Source: Lentisphaerota bacterium (GTDB lineage: Bacteria; Verrucomicrobiota; Lentisphaeria; Victivallales; Victivallaceae). From it: a stretch of 56,080 nucleotides of DNA. Below the pieces are notes generated by a model, which was not told the origin of the DNA, ran no database searches, and saw nothing but the letters and a program-made list of their open reading frames with translations. Where the stretch lies: contig SUWK01000010.1 in assembly GCA_015061525.1 (NCBI GenBank), forward strand, positions 1 through 56,080, read 5' to 3'. This document shows positions 1-8,428 of this stretch, one piece after another. Position 1 is the stretch's first letter; each line of letters opens with the position of its first letter. A program made the translations under genes and the position numbers.

Positions 1-226
1 TCATCCTCGCAACTTTTGTTGCATCGGCTTTGCTCGCATGTAAATGCTCGCAAAGTTCATTCGCATGCGGACTGCGCGCTCGCACCCTCGCGGTGCTCGC
101 ACCCGTGCGTTGAACGTTCCACGGAGGACATCAACCAATATCGGGAACAGAGCCAAAACATTTGCAAATCCCCCTTCCCTGATGTATAGTAAATGAGCGT
201 CAGCAATCAACAGGAAAAACGATCAC
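1..226. other. 5' edge, no gene recognised
   Basis: No convincing gene. The first ~115 bases hold several TCGCA/CTCGCA words and short GC-rich inverted pieces. A 69-codon reading frame on the minus strand matches no family I know and has repetitive composition. The last 30 bases hold the AGGA ribosome site of the next gene. Confidence 0.4.
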
Positions 227-850
227 ATGGATACCGCAACAAAATTTATTTCCAGCGGCAATGACCGGCTGGATGCTCAGTTGAAATTTTCAGCTGAAAT
301 CGACAAAATGACCTCCATTTTGCGCCGCACTTTGCTCATTGACGGCAGCCGCCGCGAAAACGATGCGGAACACTCTTGGCACATCGCCGTAATGGCTCTG
401 CTCTTTGAAGAGTACGCCGCTGAAAAAGTAAATATCCTGCACGCTGTGGAAATGCTGACAGTTCACGATCTGGTGGAAATTTACGCCGGGGATACCTTTG
501 CTTACGATACCACCGGCAACGCCACCAAAGCAGAGCGGGAAAATCAGGCTGCCGACCGGCTCTTTTCCATGCTGCCGACGGAACAGGGCTCACACATCAG
601 AGGATTGTGGGAAGAATTTGATTCCGGAAAAACTCCCGATGCAAAATACGCCAACTGCCTCGACCGGATACAACCATTTTTTCACAATATGCTTACCGCC
701 GGACACACCTGGAGAAACTCCGGATACACCACCACCGCCGCCATGGTGAAAAAACGCATGGCAACCGTTGCAGAATTCATGCCGGAAGTCTACAGCTGGA
801 TGGAAAAAAATCTTGACTTTGCCGTAAAAAACAACTGGCTGTCTGAATGA
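227..850 (+). CDS. HD-domain hydrolase (HD_3 / YfbR-like nucleotidase family)
   Basis: A 207-residue cytoplasmic protein of the HD metal-dependent phosphohydrolase superfamily. The metal ligands are visible: His49 in the EHSWH segment, the His80-Asp81 pair in TVHDLVE, and Asp146 in CLDRI. Length and motif order match small HD_3/YfbR-like proteins, some of which are 5'-deoxynucleotidases; the substrate here cannot be told from sequence. The ATG is preceded by AGGA about 12 bases upstream. It stands alone, its stop six bases from the stop of the convergent kinase gene. Fold confident, activity inferred. Confidence 0.8.
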   Translation: MDTATKFISSGNDRLDAQLKFSAEIDKMTSILRRTLLIDGSRRENDAEHSWHIAVMALLFEEYAAEKVNILHAVEMLTVHDLVEIYAGDTFAYDTTGNATKAERENQAADRLFSMLPTEQGSHIRGLWEEFDSGKTPDAKYANCLDRIQPFFHNMLTAGHTWRNSGYTTTAAMVKKRMATVAEFMPEVYSWMEKNLDFAVKNNWLSE

Positions 851-855
851 CTCTG

Positions 856-2574
856 TTATTTCCGGGTTACTCTTACCATTCCGGGAACATCTCTGATATA
901 GTGATTTTTTGAATCAAAATGCACATTCTGACCGGTTTTCACCGCCGAAAGGATCTCCCGGTAAATTTCCGGACGGTGATTATTCACTGACGGGATCGTG
1001 GTCAGATGTTTCCAATCACTGCTCAAAACAACTGTGGATGGATACGTCCGGATATTCAACAATCTGAATACAGTTCCCAAATGCCTTTTCTGGGCAATGG
1101 GCATCTCCTGCTGATCGCAATCACAAAACATCAGAACAAAATCCTTTTCCAGAGCTTCCACATATTTCCGGTCAAGCATAAAAGCCGGAAACAACATCGC
1201 TCTTGAAGTGAATATCAGCAGCATTTTCCGGCTTTCACGCGCTTTTTCAGCAGCATGAGCAAAGTGATTGTGCCACTTCCCGGGAGCAGTTTTCCAACCG
1301 GTTGTACCGGAGTGTTTTTCCAGCATGTGATGGATGAGATCACGGATCTTTCCCGGATCAGCCGGTTTGAAATGGCATTTACGCTCAGTTATGGAGTTTT
1401 CACTTTGAGCAGCACTCTTTGCGGTTTGAACCTTTTTCACGACCGGAGGCGGAGCATTTTTCACGACCGGAGGCGGAGCATTTTTCACGACCGGAGGCGG
1501 AGCATTTTTCACGACCGGAGGCGGAACATTTTTCACGACAGAAGCCGCTGATACGACTTTTACCGGCTGACGTTTCCTGCTTTCCGGCAAAGTGATCCTG
1601 ACCGGGTAAAAATACAAATCCCATGCCAGAACCGCCGCGGTGGCAGCAAATATTCCGGTAAAAATCACCCGCCGGAACAACTGCTTTTTACGTTTTCTTT
1701 CATCTCCGCGTACCAGACTCCGGGAGACCGAGGCGATCATTGATTGCAGTACTGCAGCACTCTGCGGACGTTTATGGGGAGATTTTTCCATCATGCTCCT
1801 GATCAGTTCCTCCACCGGCTGCGGCAGACCGCTGCGTATTTTTCCCAACGGCGGAGCAGTATGGGAAATGACATTGACGATCGTTTGAACCGGAGTTTCT
1901 CCCTCGTAAGGCTGCTTGCCGCAAGCAAGAACGTAAAGCGTCACTCCAAGAGAATATATATCGGAACGGCTGTCTACATTGTGCGGAGACTGACACTGCT
2001 CCGGACTGGCAAATGCCGGAGTACCGAATACAGAGTAGTCTATGGTCAATGTATTATCACCGGCATCGTGTGATTTGGCAATTCCCAGATCCATCAATTT
2101 GTATTGACCGTCACTGCCGATCATGATGTTTGAGGGTTTGATATCACGGTGGACGATATGGTGTCTGTCAAGCTCCACCAATGCCCCGGCAATATCACCG
2201 GCGATCTTCAGCAACTCTTCCGCCGGAAAAATCCTGCGGGGAACGTCGGCCAGCGAACCGCCTGACAAATATTCCATGGCAATGAAAAGTTTACCGTCTT
2301 TACTGTCGCAGCCGCTGTCAAAAACCCGGACTATGTTAGGATGATCAAGTTTGTGAAAACAACGCGCCTCCTGCAGAAAACGCTTGCTGTTCACCGCCTG
2401 TTTGACCCCGGAAAAATCTTTCATCACCTTTAGTGCGTATTCCCCGCCAAGCAGCAGATGTTCCGCAAAATAAACATCTGACATGCCGCTGGATGCCAGA
2501 TGCCGGATTATACGGTATTTATCAAAAATCACCCCGGCCTGCAAAGTATGGGAGTTATCTTCATTCCCCGTCAT
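856..2574 (-). CDS. Membrane Ser/Thr protein kinase with C-terminal thioredoxin-like domain
   Basis: A 572-residue PknB/Hanks-type kinase. Residues ~17-285 hold the catalytic domain: the invariant Lys49 in YALKVM, the catalytic loop HRDIKPSN (142-149), DLG in place of DFG (162-164) and APE-like ASPEQ. A basic stretch and one membrane helix follow (~302-325), then a low-complexity stalk of four PPPVVKN(A) units (~351-380). Residues ~430-560 resemble a thioredoxin-like fold (CDCDQQ, then RTYPSTVVL with the usual cis-Pro position) but lack a CxxC pair, so it is probably a non-redox sensor domain outside the membrane. The start overlaps the preceding gene by ATGA, so it is translationally coupled in a sigma/zinc-finger/kinase operon. 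Confidence 0.88.
   Translation of the reverse strand: MTGNEDNSHTLQAGVIFDKYRIIRHLASSGMSDVYFAEHLLLGGEYALKVMKDFSGVKQAVNSKRFLQEARCFHKLDHPNIVRVFDSGCDSKDGKLFIAMEYLSGGSLADVPRRIFPAEELLKIAGDIAGALVELDRHHIVHRDIKPSNIMIGSDGQYKLMDLGIAKSHDAGDNTLTIDYSVFGTPAFASPEQCQSPHNVDSRSDIYSLGVTLYVLACGKQPYEGETPVQTIVNVISHTAPPLGKIRSGLPQPVEELIRSMMEKSPHKRPQSAAVLQSMIASVSRSLVRGDERKRKKQLFRRVIFTGIFAATAAVLAWDLYFYPVRITLPESRKRQPVKVVSAASVVKNVPPPVVKNAPPPVVKNAPPPVVKNAPPPVVKKVQTAKSAAQSENSITERKCHFKPADPGKIRDLIHHMLEKHSGTTGWKTAPGKWHNHFAHAAEKARESRKMLLIFTSRAMLFPAFMLDRKYVEALEKDFVLMFCDCDQQEMPIAQKRHLGTVFRLLNIRTYPSTVVLSSDWKHLTTIPSVNNHRPEIYREILSAVKTGQNVHFDSKNHYIRDVPGMVRVTRK
1433..1528. repeat. 24-bp tandem repeat, four copies, inside the kinase gene
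   Basis: Four head-to-tail 24 bp units encode the PPPVVKNA stalk repeats of the kinase. Copies are identical except for one base in the last. Being a multiple of three, copy number can change without breaking the frame. Confidence 0.95.
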
Positions 2575-2783
2575 ACTCTCTTCTCCTGCCGCTTTTCATC
2601 TGCTGATTCAATCCGGAGACCTTTGCGCAAACGGGTCAGAAAATTCTGTTCGTCCAACAATTTTTCCATCCGTGTCATGCACAATGGACAATTTTTCAAA
2701 TGCCTGCGGCAGCGCAATCTGAAAAGCCAGCTGCCGGTACGATTCAAAAGATGCTCAAGTTCAAAAGATTCAAAGTGCCTCAT
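2571..2783 (-). CDS. Small zinc-finger protein, putative anti-sigma factor
   Basis: A 70-residue protein. Residues ~32-37 read HLKNCPLC, the H-x3-C-x2-C motif of zf-HC2 anti-sigma domains; the rest is a charged helix with no membrane segment. The ATG at 2783 follows a GGAG site and lies 13 bases after the sigma-factor stop; its own stop overlaps the kinase start by four bases. Order sigma / zinc finger / kinase suggests it holds the sigma factor inactive and that the kinase may act on it. Role is inferred from motif and context. Confidence 0.7.
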   Translation of the reverse strand: MRHFESFELEHLLNRTGSWLFRLRCRRHLKNCPLCMTRMEKLLDEQNFLTRLRKGLRIESADEKRQEKRV

Positions 2784-2796
2784 CCGCCGGAACTCC

Positions 2797-3360
2797 TCAC
2801 ATGGAATCCAACTGCCGGATCGTCTGACGCAAATGCTCCAAAGCCCGGCTCTTGTTGACGTAGACAGCATTGACCGATATCCCGAGTCTGGCAGCAACTT
2901 CTGCCGGAGGAATCTGCTCAATGGCATACATCCGGAAAGAACGGAAGGACAACTCCTCCATATCCTTTTCCAGCACATTCAACGCTTCCTGAAAAAGATA
3001 ATTGTGCCACTCGGCATCCCATTTTTCATCAAACGCGTAATCCAGCAGCGGTTCATTGCTGCCCGGCGGCAGCAGCTCTTCTTTGCGTTTTTTCAACATC
3101 GCAAAAGTATTACTGCGGGCGATACTGCGCAAATACTCACGGAAACGGCCATGGGCACGGTCGTATTTGAAACGGCGGCAGTCACTGAAAAAAGTCAGCA
3201 TCACCTCCTGCACCAATTCATCACAACCGTCATCATCCAATCCCCACTGACTGCCGCATTTGCGGATCAACGGAGAATACATTTTCTGAAACGTTTCCCA
3301 AGATATTTCATCACCGCTGATGATCTTCTCAAGCAGTGTAACATTTGTAGTCAACGACAT
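2797..3360 (-). CDS. Sigma-70 family (ECF-like) RNA polymerase sigma factor
   Basis: 187 residues. The N-terminal half has sigma region 2 features (DDGCDELVQEVMLTFF, then RFREYLRSIARS); the C-terminal half has a region 4 helix-turn-helix (IPPAEVAARLGISVNAVYVNKSRALEHL). Its length and missing regions 1 and 3 fit ECF-type factors. First gene of an operon with the zinc-finger protein and the kinase, driven by a clear TTGACA-16-TATATT promoter just upstream. Target promoters cannot be deduced here. Confidence 0.88.
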   Translation of the reverse strand: MSLTTNVTLLEKIISGDEISWETFQKMYSPLIRKCGSQWGLDDDGCDELVQEVMLTFFSDCRRFKYDRAHGRFREYLRSIARSNTFAMLKKRKEELLPPGSNEPLLDYAFDEKWDAEWHNYLFQEALNVLEKDMEELSFRSFRMYAIEQIPPAEVAARLGISVNAVYVNKSRALEHLRQTIRQLDSM

Positions 3361-3417
3361 TATTTTTCACCAACCCCACATCAAAAATCCGGTCAGAATA
3401 CTCCGGAATATGTGCAT

Positions 3418-3445
3418 AATATAACACCGCCGGAAAGAATGTCAA
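3418..3445 (-). promoter_or_regulatory. Promoter of the sigma/zinc-finger/kinase operon
   Basis: On the minus strand: TTGACA (3445-3440), 16 bp, TATATT (3423-3418), about 58 bases upstream of the sigma-factor ATG. The -35 is a perfect sigma-70 consensus. Confidence 0.8.
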
Positions 3446-3573
3446 ATGCGGCTGTTTCAAAAGTTGCTCAAAAATCACGTTCATGTATATTCAACAAACA
3501 GCTCAGGATTCCGGCAATCCGCAGTTAACTGTTTGACTATAAATAAAAAAATTAAAAAAACATATTTGAAAGT

Positions 3574-3602
3574 TTGAAATCAATTTATTTGCATGTTATA
3601 TT
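3574..3602 (+). promoter_or_regulatory. Promoter of first CARDB protein gene
   Basis: TTGAAA, 17 bp, TATATT, with GCATG before the -10. The promoter and the 68-base leader (GGGTGA, then an A/T-rich tract) are closely matched 4.76 kb away at 8334-8362, in front of the paralogous gene. Confidence 0.8.
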
Positions 3603-3670
3603 TTAACATCAACGGGTGATTTTTAAAAATTTTTCATATACATAATCCACAGCACTACAAAGGGACAATC

Positions 3671-6043
3671 ATGAGTCTTTACTACAGAGCGGAAAATGAA
3701 AGTAACGACACGATCACAACTGCCAATACAATCCCTTCGCTCTACTCCGGGGATGAGGTGATCTTCTACGGCTCAAGCAATGCCAATACCAGAGATTACG
3801 ACTGGTTCAAATTCACCGCACACACCACCGGCTATGCTTCCATCTCCATCGACGGCACGGGAATGTACAGTCTGGCTCTCTGTGACAGATACGGTAATCC
3901 GATCAGCTCTGAATACGATTCTGAAAACCCGTCATTGACTGCTTATGTCACCAGCAATTCAACCTATTACATCTGGGTGGCGAAACACACTCTTTCAACA
4001 GAATCCCTCTCATGGACCGGGCTGCTATCCATGCCCGGCGCATCATCAACTCCATCAACTCCATCAACTCCATCAACTCCGTCAACCTCAAATGACAAAC
4101 CTGATCTGTCGATCAGCAGTTTTTCATTGAGCGATTCATCCATATCTCAGGACGAATCTGTAACGTTGAGATTTTTAGTTGACAACTACGGTTCAGCAGA
4201 GAGTCCGGAATCCGAAGCAGACATTTACATCGACGACACTTATTTCGGATCAATAGATATTCCGTCTCTTTCAACGACTTGTCCGGGGTGGTATGTTCCG
4301 GTCTCCTACAATATACCGGCCAACTCTCTTTCTGCCGGATCCCACAGCATCCGGATCAAAGCTGACGGCGACGACTCTATAGATGAATCTGATGAAAGCG
4401 ATAACTGGAGTTCCACAGAATATATCACCGTCACATCAGCAGCCAAACCGAATCTGGATGTCGATACTTACAGCGTTTCCAGCAGCAATATCAGAAGCGA
4501 TCAGACTCTCACATTGACCTTTGATGTCAATAACAGAGGGGATGCCTCCTGCGGATCGTCATATGCTTACATCTATGACGGCAGCAATTATCTTGGTTCA
4601 GTGAATGTCGGTTATCTTGCGGCTCACGGCAACGGGACATGGTACCGCACCTGTACTTATACAATCGCAGCTGGAACTCTTTCCGGCGGTTCTCACAGCA
4701 TCTGCATCAAAGCTGACGGCGGCAATACCATTGCTGAATCAGATGAATCAGACAATACGATCTGCCGCACTGTCAACGTCACGCAAGTTACCAGAGATCT
4801 GAAGATCACTGACATGCAGGTTTCCGACAACTCCATCACCACGGCACAATCAACTGTATTCACATTCAAAGTGGTCAATAACGGAAACACTGAGGTCGGC
4901 ACGACAAAACTCTATCTCAAAGCAGGAAACACCATCCTCCGGGAAGTTTCAGTCGGTGCCATCGCTGCCGGAGCCAGCCGCAACTGTCAGATCACACTTA
5001 CTTCCGGAAAACTTCCGGTCGGCACTCACCGGGTTTACGCCACAGCAGATGCTGCCAATCAGATCACGGAAACCAATGAAAACAACAACAGTGCCTACCG
5101 TACCATCACCGTATCCCGGGCAACCAGAGATCTGAAAATCTCAGACATGCAGGTTTCAAACAACTCCATTACCACTGCACAATCAACTGTGTTTACATTC
5201 AAAGTGGTCAATAACGGAAACACTGCTGTCGGCACGACAAAACTCTATCTCAAAGCAGGAAACACCATCCTCCGGGAAGTTTCAGTCGGTGCCATCGCTG
5301 CCGGAGCCAGCCGCGACTGTCGGATCACACTGCCTTCAGGCAAACTTTCCATCGGCACTCATAAAATCTACGTCACCGCAGATGCCGCCAATCAGGTTTC
5401 TGAAACTGATGAAACCAACAACTCCGCCTACCGTACCATTTTTGTAAAAAAAACCGTTCGCGATCTGAAGATATCCGATATGAATATTTCCAACGGCAAC
5501 AGTCAGAATACATCCGGTCAATTCAAATTCACTTTCAAAGTGACCAATAACGGAAACACTGCTGTCGGCACAACAAAACTCTACGTCTATGATGATGACC
5601 GGAAAATCCGGGAACTTTCCCTTGATACAGTCAATGCCGGACAGACCCGTAACTGTACATTGACAGTCAATGCCGCAACTCTCGGCGTCGGCACACACCG
5701 GATCCGGATCAAAGTTGACGGAGCCAGTCAGATTTCAGAATCCAATGAAAACAACAATTCCGCATACCGCACAGTATTCGTTGACAATGTCCGCCGGTCT
5801 GCAGATATTCCGTGGGATGAGGCGAAAATTGACTGCACCGGTGGTGATATCGAACTTTGGAAAGATGACCGTGACAACGCTTCATTGCCCCTATTTGCCG
5901 GCAGCGATGACAGCGGTCTGCTTTCCTGGGATTCCAGCGGAAGTACAAGTGATCTGTTAACAGGAGCTGTCTGTGATTCTCTGACAAACCTGACTGGTGA
6001 TGAAGAGAGTAAAAGCCGCGCTGCAAGCACACTGCTGGCCTGA
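3671..6043 (+). CDS. PPC/CARDB-repeat protein, paralogue 1
   Basis: 790 residues. Residues ~5-120 look like a bacterial pre-peptidase C-terminal (PPC) beta-sandwich (DYDWFKF, then YYIWV). A PST-repeat linker follows, encoded by a 9 bp tandem repeat near 4041-4085. Then come five CARDB-type immunoglobulin-like repeats of ~100 residues, each ending with an ES(N/D)ExxN motif. A conserved C-terminal tail of about 75 residues (ELWKDD, LLSWD, DEES, ending TLLA) is shared with the paralogue at 8429. There is no N-terminal signal peptide, so if it is extracellular it needs a signal-independent route, perhaps type I export through the tail. AGGGAC precedes the ATG. Probably a surface or adhesive protein; function unproven. 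Confidence 0.8.
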   Translation: MSLYYRAENESNDTITTANTIPSLYSGDEVIFYGSSNANTRDYDWFKFTAHTTGYASISIDGTGMYSLALCDRYGNPISSEYDSENPSLTAYVTSNSTYYIWVAKHTLSTESLSWTGLLSMPGASSTPSTPSTPSTPSTSNDKPDLSISSFSLSDSSISQDESVTLRFLVDNYGSAESPESEADIYIDDTYFGSIDIPSLSTTCPGWYVPVSYNIPANSLSAGSHSIRIKADGDDSIDESDESDNWSSTEYITVTSAAKPNLDVDTYSVSSSNIRSDQTLTLTFDVNNRGDASCGSSYAYIYDGSNYLGSVNVGYLAAHGNGTWYRTCTYTIAAGTLSGGSHSICIKADGGNTIAESDESDNTICRTVNVTQVTRDLKITDMQVSDNSITTAQSTVFTFKVVNNGNTEVGTTKLYLKAGNTILREVSVGAIAAGASRNCQITLTSGKLPVGTHRVYATADAANQITETNENNNSAYRTITVSRATRDLKISDMQVSNNSITTAQSTVFTFKVVNNGNTAVGTTKLYLKAGNTILREVSVGAIAAGASRDCRITLPSGKLSIGTHKIYVTADAANQVSETDETNNSAYRTIFVKKTVRDLKISDMNISNGNSQNTSGQFKFTFKVTNNGNTAVGTTKLYVYDDDRKIRELSLDTVNAGQTRNCTLTVNAATLGVGTHRIRIKVDGASQISESNENNNSAYRTVFVDNVRRSADIPWDEAKIDCTGGDIELWKDDRDNASLPLFAGSDDSGLLSWDSSGSTSDLLTGAVCDSLTNLTGDEESKSRAASTLLA

Positions 6044-6083
6044 ATCACACTCTTTATTTTGCCTTGAAATTGCCGTAAAAAAG

Positions 6084-6112
6084 TTGCTTTTTCCCGGTTC
6101 AGGTGTTATATT
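6084..6112 (+). promoter_or_regulatory. Promoter of gpsA-like gene
   Basis: TTGCTT, 17 bp, TATATT in the 105-base gap after the first CARDB gene, with TGT before the -10 as at several other promoters here. An AAGGA site precedes the ATG at 6149. Confidence 0.75.
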
Positions 6113-6148
6113 ACAACACATCACATACAAAAAAGGAAATTCAAAAAA

Positions 6149-7189
6149 ATGGCAACTGTTACAATAATCGGGGCGGGAATGATGGGTTCAGCACTGGCGT
6201 TCCCCGCCAGCGAAAATGGACATACTGTAAGACTGACCGGCACTCCCCTTGATAACGAGATCATAGAACATTGCAAAAAGCATGACCGCCACCCGAAGTT
6301 TGACCGTCCGTTTCCAGCCGGAGTGGAATATTACCATTTTGAAGAAATTTCCTCTGTTCTGACCGGATGCGATCTGATAATCTGCGGCGTAAGCTCGTTC
6401 GGTGTTGACTGGTTTGCTGAAAATGTTCTGCCGCTGCTGCCGCCTGATATTCCGGTGCTGTCAGTTACCAAAGGTTTGTTGGATATGGAAGACGGCTCAC
6501 TGATAACCTATCCGGAATTCTGGCAGAAGAAATTGGATGTGCTCGAAAAAAACAATGAACTCTGTGCCATCGGCGGCCCCTGCACCAGTTATGAACTGGT
6601 CGCACACGATCAGACTATCGTGGCATTCTGCGGTAGAAATATGGCAACATTGAATAAACTCAAAGAGCTGATGACCACCGGCTACTACCACATCATCACC
6701 ACGACCGATATGACCGGCATTGAAGCGGCTGTCGCTCTGAAAAACGGTTACGCTCTGGGAATTGCTCTTACCATCGGTCAGAATTTCAAACGCTGCGGCA
6801 AAGAAGAACTGCACTATAATTCCCAGGCTGCAGTTTTTTTGCAGGCATCAAAAGAGATGCACAAACTCGTCACTCTGCTCGGCGGCAATGAAGAGAGTTT
6901 TTTCACCGGTATCGGTGATCTCTATGTGACAGTTTACGGCGGCAGAACCAGACTGGTGGGAATACTGCTCGGCGAAGGTTTTACCATTGATGAAGCTCTG
7001 GAAAAACTCAAAGGCGTGACGCTGGAATCTGTCGTTGTTGCCGGAAGAGTTGCCAGAGCTTTGCGTAAACAGGCAGCAAAGAATATCGTCTGCGAAAAAG
7101 ACTTCCCGCTGCTCCTGCATGTGGACGATATCATCACCCGCAAAATGCCGGTAAATATCCCGTGGGAGAAATTCACTTCAGCTCATTGA
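6149..7189 (+). CDS. gpsA: NAD(P)-dependent glycerol-3-phosphate dehydrogenase-like protein
   Basis: 346 residues, the usual GpsA length. A Rossmann nucleotide-binding motif GAGMMGSALAF starts at residue ~8; SVTKGL and GGPCTSYELV follow at the position of the GpsA GPS motif; ALKNGYALGIA carries the catalytic Lys region; GIGDLYVT matches the GxGDLxxT signature. The enzyme makes sn-glycerol-3-phosphate from dihydroxyacetone phosphate for phospholipid synthesis. GGPCTSYE departs from the common GPSFAxE and a second GpsA may exist elsewhere, so the exact substrate is a little uncertain. Its last 17 bases overlap the convergent gene at 7173. Confidence 0.85.
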   Translation: MATVTIIGAGMMGSALAFPASENGHTVRLTGTPLDNEIIEHCKKHDRHPKFDRPFPAGVEYYHFEEISSVLTGCDLIICGVSSFGVDWFAENVLPLLPPDIPVLSVTKGLLDMEDGSLITYPEFWQKKLDVLEKNNELCAIGGPCTSYELVAHDQTIVAFCGRNMATLNKLKELMTTGYYHIITTTDMTGIEAAVALKNGYALGIALTIGQNFKRCGKEELHYNSQAAVFLQASKEMHKLVTLLGGNEESFFTGIGDLYVTVYGGRTRLVGILLGEGFTIDEALEKLKGVTLESVVVAGRVARALRKQAAKNIVCEKDFPLLLHVDDIITRKMPVNIPWEKFTSAH

Positions 7190-8141
7190 AAAGTGCTGGC
7201 AATTCATCGGGAAAAATAATCAATCCACCCTCGATGAAGTGTCCGCCGGCCCGCCAAAATTCCACCACTTTCTTCTGCAGAGATGTTTGACAAACCAGTT
7301 CGTCAACATCTTTGTTTTTAGCGGATTCATCCCAGAGCCGCCAGCGCATTGACATATCCTGCCCGATTTCCGGAATATCGAAGTTATGACCGAGATACTG
7401 GAACTGCAGGATATTGGATTTTTCCGGCAGCAATTGCCGCAGCTGGCGGTCAAGCAGCCATGAGTAACAAACAACCGCCTTATAGTGGTAATCAGGATAA
7501 AACTCCCGATAGAATTCTATCATACGTTTGATAGCGGCAATACACTCTTTTCTATCCAGCGGACCGGAAGCGGGAATATGCAAATTTATACACGGATCAA
7601 GGTGATTGACAAACTGAACGGTTCCGGCTGGCAGCTGATTCAAAGATTCCACTTGCTGCAGAACTCCGTTTTCATCCCGGTAAAAGCATCTTTTTACATT
7701 AAAATAGTGAACATCATTGCACTGCAGACGCCCGAACTGCTTGACCTGACCGGTCAGACACGCAGTTTGCCAACCAAAGATCACCCAAGTCAAACCGTAA
7801 AATCCCAAGTCCGCGACCATCGCCTTTGTCCAGACTTTCAAATCATATGAGAGCCACTCAAGCATCTGCCCGGGGAAATTATTTTTCCGGTAATACTCCT
7901 GCAGTTTTCCGGCATTGGCTGTTACTGCCAGAAAAAGGAAACGGTACTGATCGTCCTCGTTAAACGCACTTTTGACTTTCTCCTCCGGGAATCCATCACC
8001 GACTCGGGATGCGGCATCCCGGAAAAATTCCTTGTCCAATGATTTGAAAAATGGTTCAAGTTCACAGAATTTCTCCATATCCAAGTGAAAAAATTCTGCA
8101 GATTTCAACAATTCGTTCCACGTATCTGCGATTAAAACCAT
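7173..8141 (-). CDS. Acyltransferase-like protein (NAT_N / GNAT_C type)
   Basis: 322 residues. The C-terminal half (LHIPASGPLD, AVVCYSWLLDRQLRQLLP, NILQFQ) matches what I recall of the GNAT-like C-terminal domain that follows an N-acyltransferase N-terminal domain; the N-terminal half is helical. The substrate is unknown. I chose the ATG at 8141 because AGGAAG lies in front of it, and because an upstream ATG at 8186 falls inside the -10 region and would not be transcribed. It stands alone and overlaps the end of gpsA by 17 bases, tail to tail. Confidence 0.6.
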   Translation of the reverse strand: MVLIADTWNELLKSAEFFHLDMEKFCELEPFFKSLDKEFFRDAASRVGDGFPEEKVKSAFNEDDQYRFLFLAVTANAGKLQEYYRKNNFPGQMLEWLSYDLKVWTKAMVADLGFYGLTWVIFGWQTACLTGQVKQFGRLQCNDVHYFNVKRCFYRDENGVLQQVESLNQLPAGTVQFVNHLDPCINLHIPASGPLDRKECIAAIKRMIEFYREFYPDYHYKAVVCYSWLLDRQLRQLLPEKSNILQFQYLGHNFDIPEIGQDMSMRWRLWDESAKNKDVDELVCQTSLQKKVVEFWRAGGHFIEGGLIIFPDELPALFNELK

Positions 8142-8177
8142 AATATCTTCCTTTTTATGCCTGATTTTGCATGAACT

Positions 8178-8206
8178 AAAATACATCGTTGAAATATTTT
8201 TTACAA
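8178..8206 (-). promoter_or_regulatory. Promoter of acyltransferase-like gene
   Basis: On the minus strand: TTGTAA (8206-8201), 17 bp, TATTTT (8183-8178). It fixes the downstream ATG at 8141 as the start. Confidence 0.65.
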
Positions 8207-8333
8207 GTTCATTGCGGCATTTTTACAAAAAATATCTCCCAAAGCATATATGACGGTGATTTTTCGACCGGTAAATTTGTTGCAAAGCCATTAACATAAA
8301 CAAGAAAATATCAAAAAAATCTCATTTGAGAGT

Positions 8334-8362
8334 TTGCATTTCATTTTTCTGCATGTTATATT
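8334..8362 (+). promoter_or_regulatory. Promoter of second CARDB protein gene
   Basis: TTGCAT, 17 bp, TATATT, aligned with the promoter of the paralogue (3574-3602) at a constant offset of 4760 bases, including the GCATG before the -10 and the GGGTGA leader word. Confidence 0.8.
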
Positions 8363-8428
8363 ATAACGTAATTGGGTGAATTTTAAACATTTTTACAAAT
8401 GATAATCAACAAAAACAGGAGATCAGTT

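Noticed and set aside
1-210. 69-codon minus-strand reading frame at the left edge
   Set aside because: Repetitive TCGCA-rich composition, no family match and no clear ribosome site.
2500-3528. 342-codon plus-strand reading frame opposite the sigma-factor operon
   Set aside because: Shadow of the three coupled minus-strand genes, which have motifs, promoter and ribosome sites.
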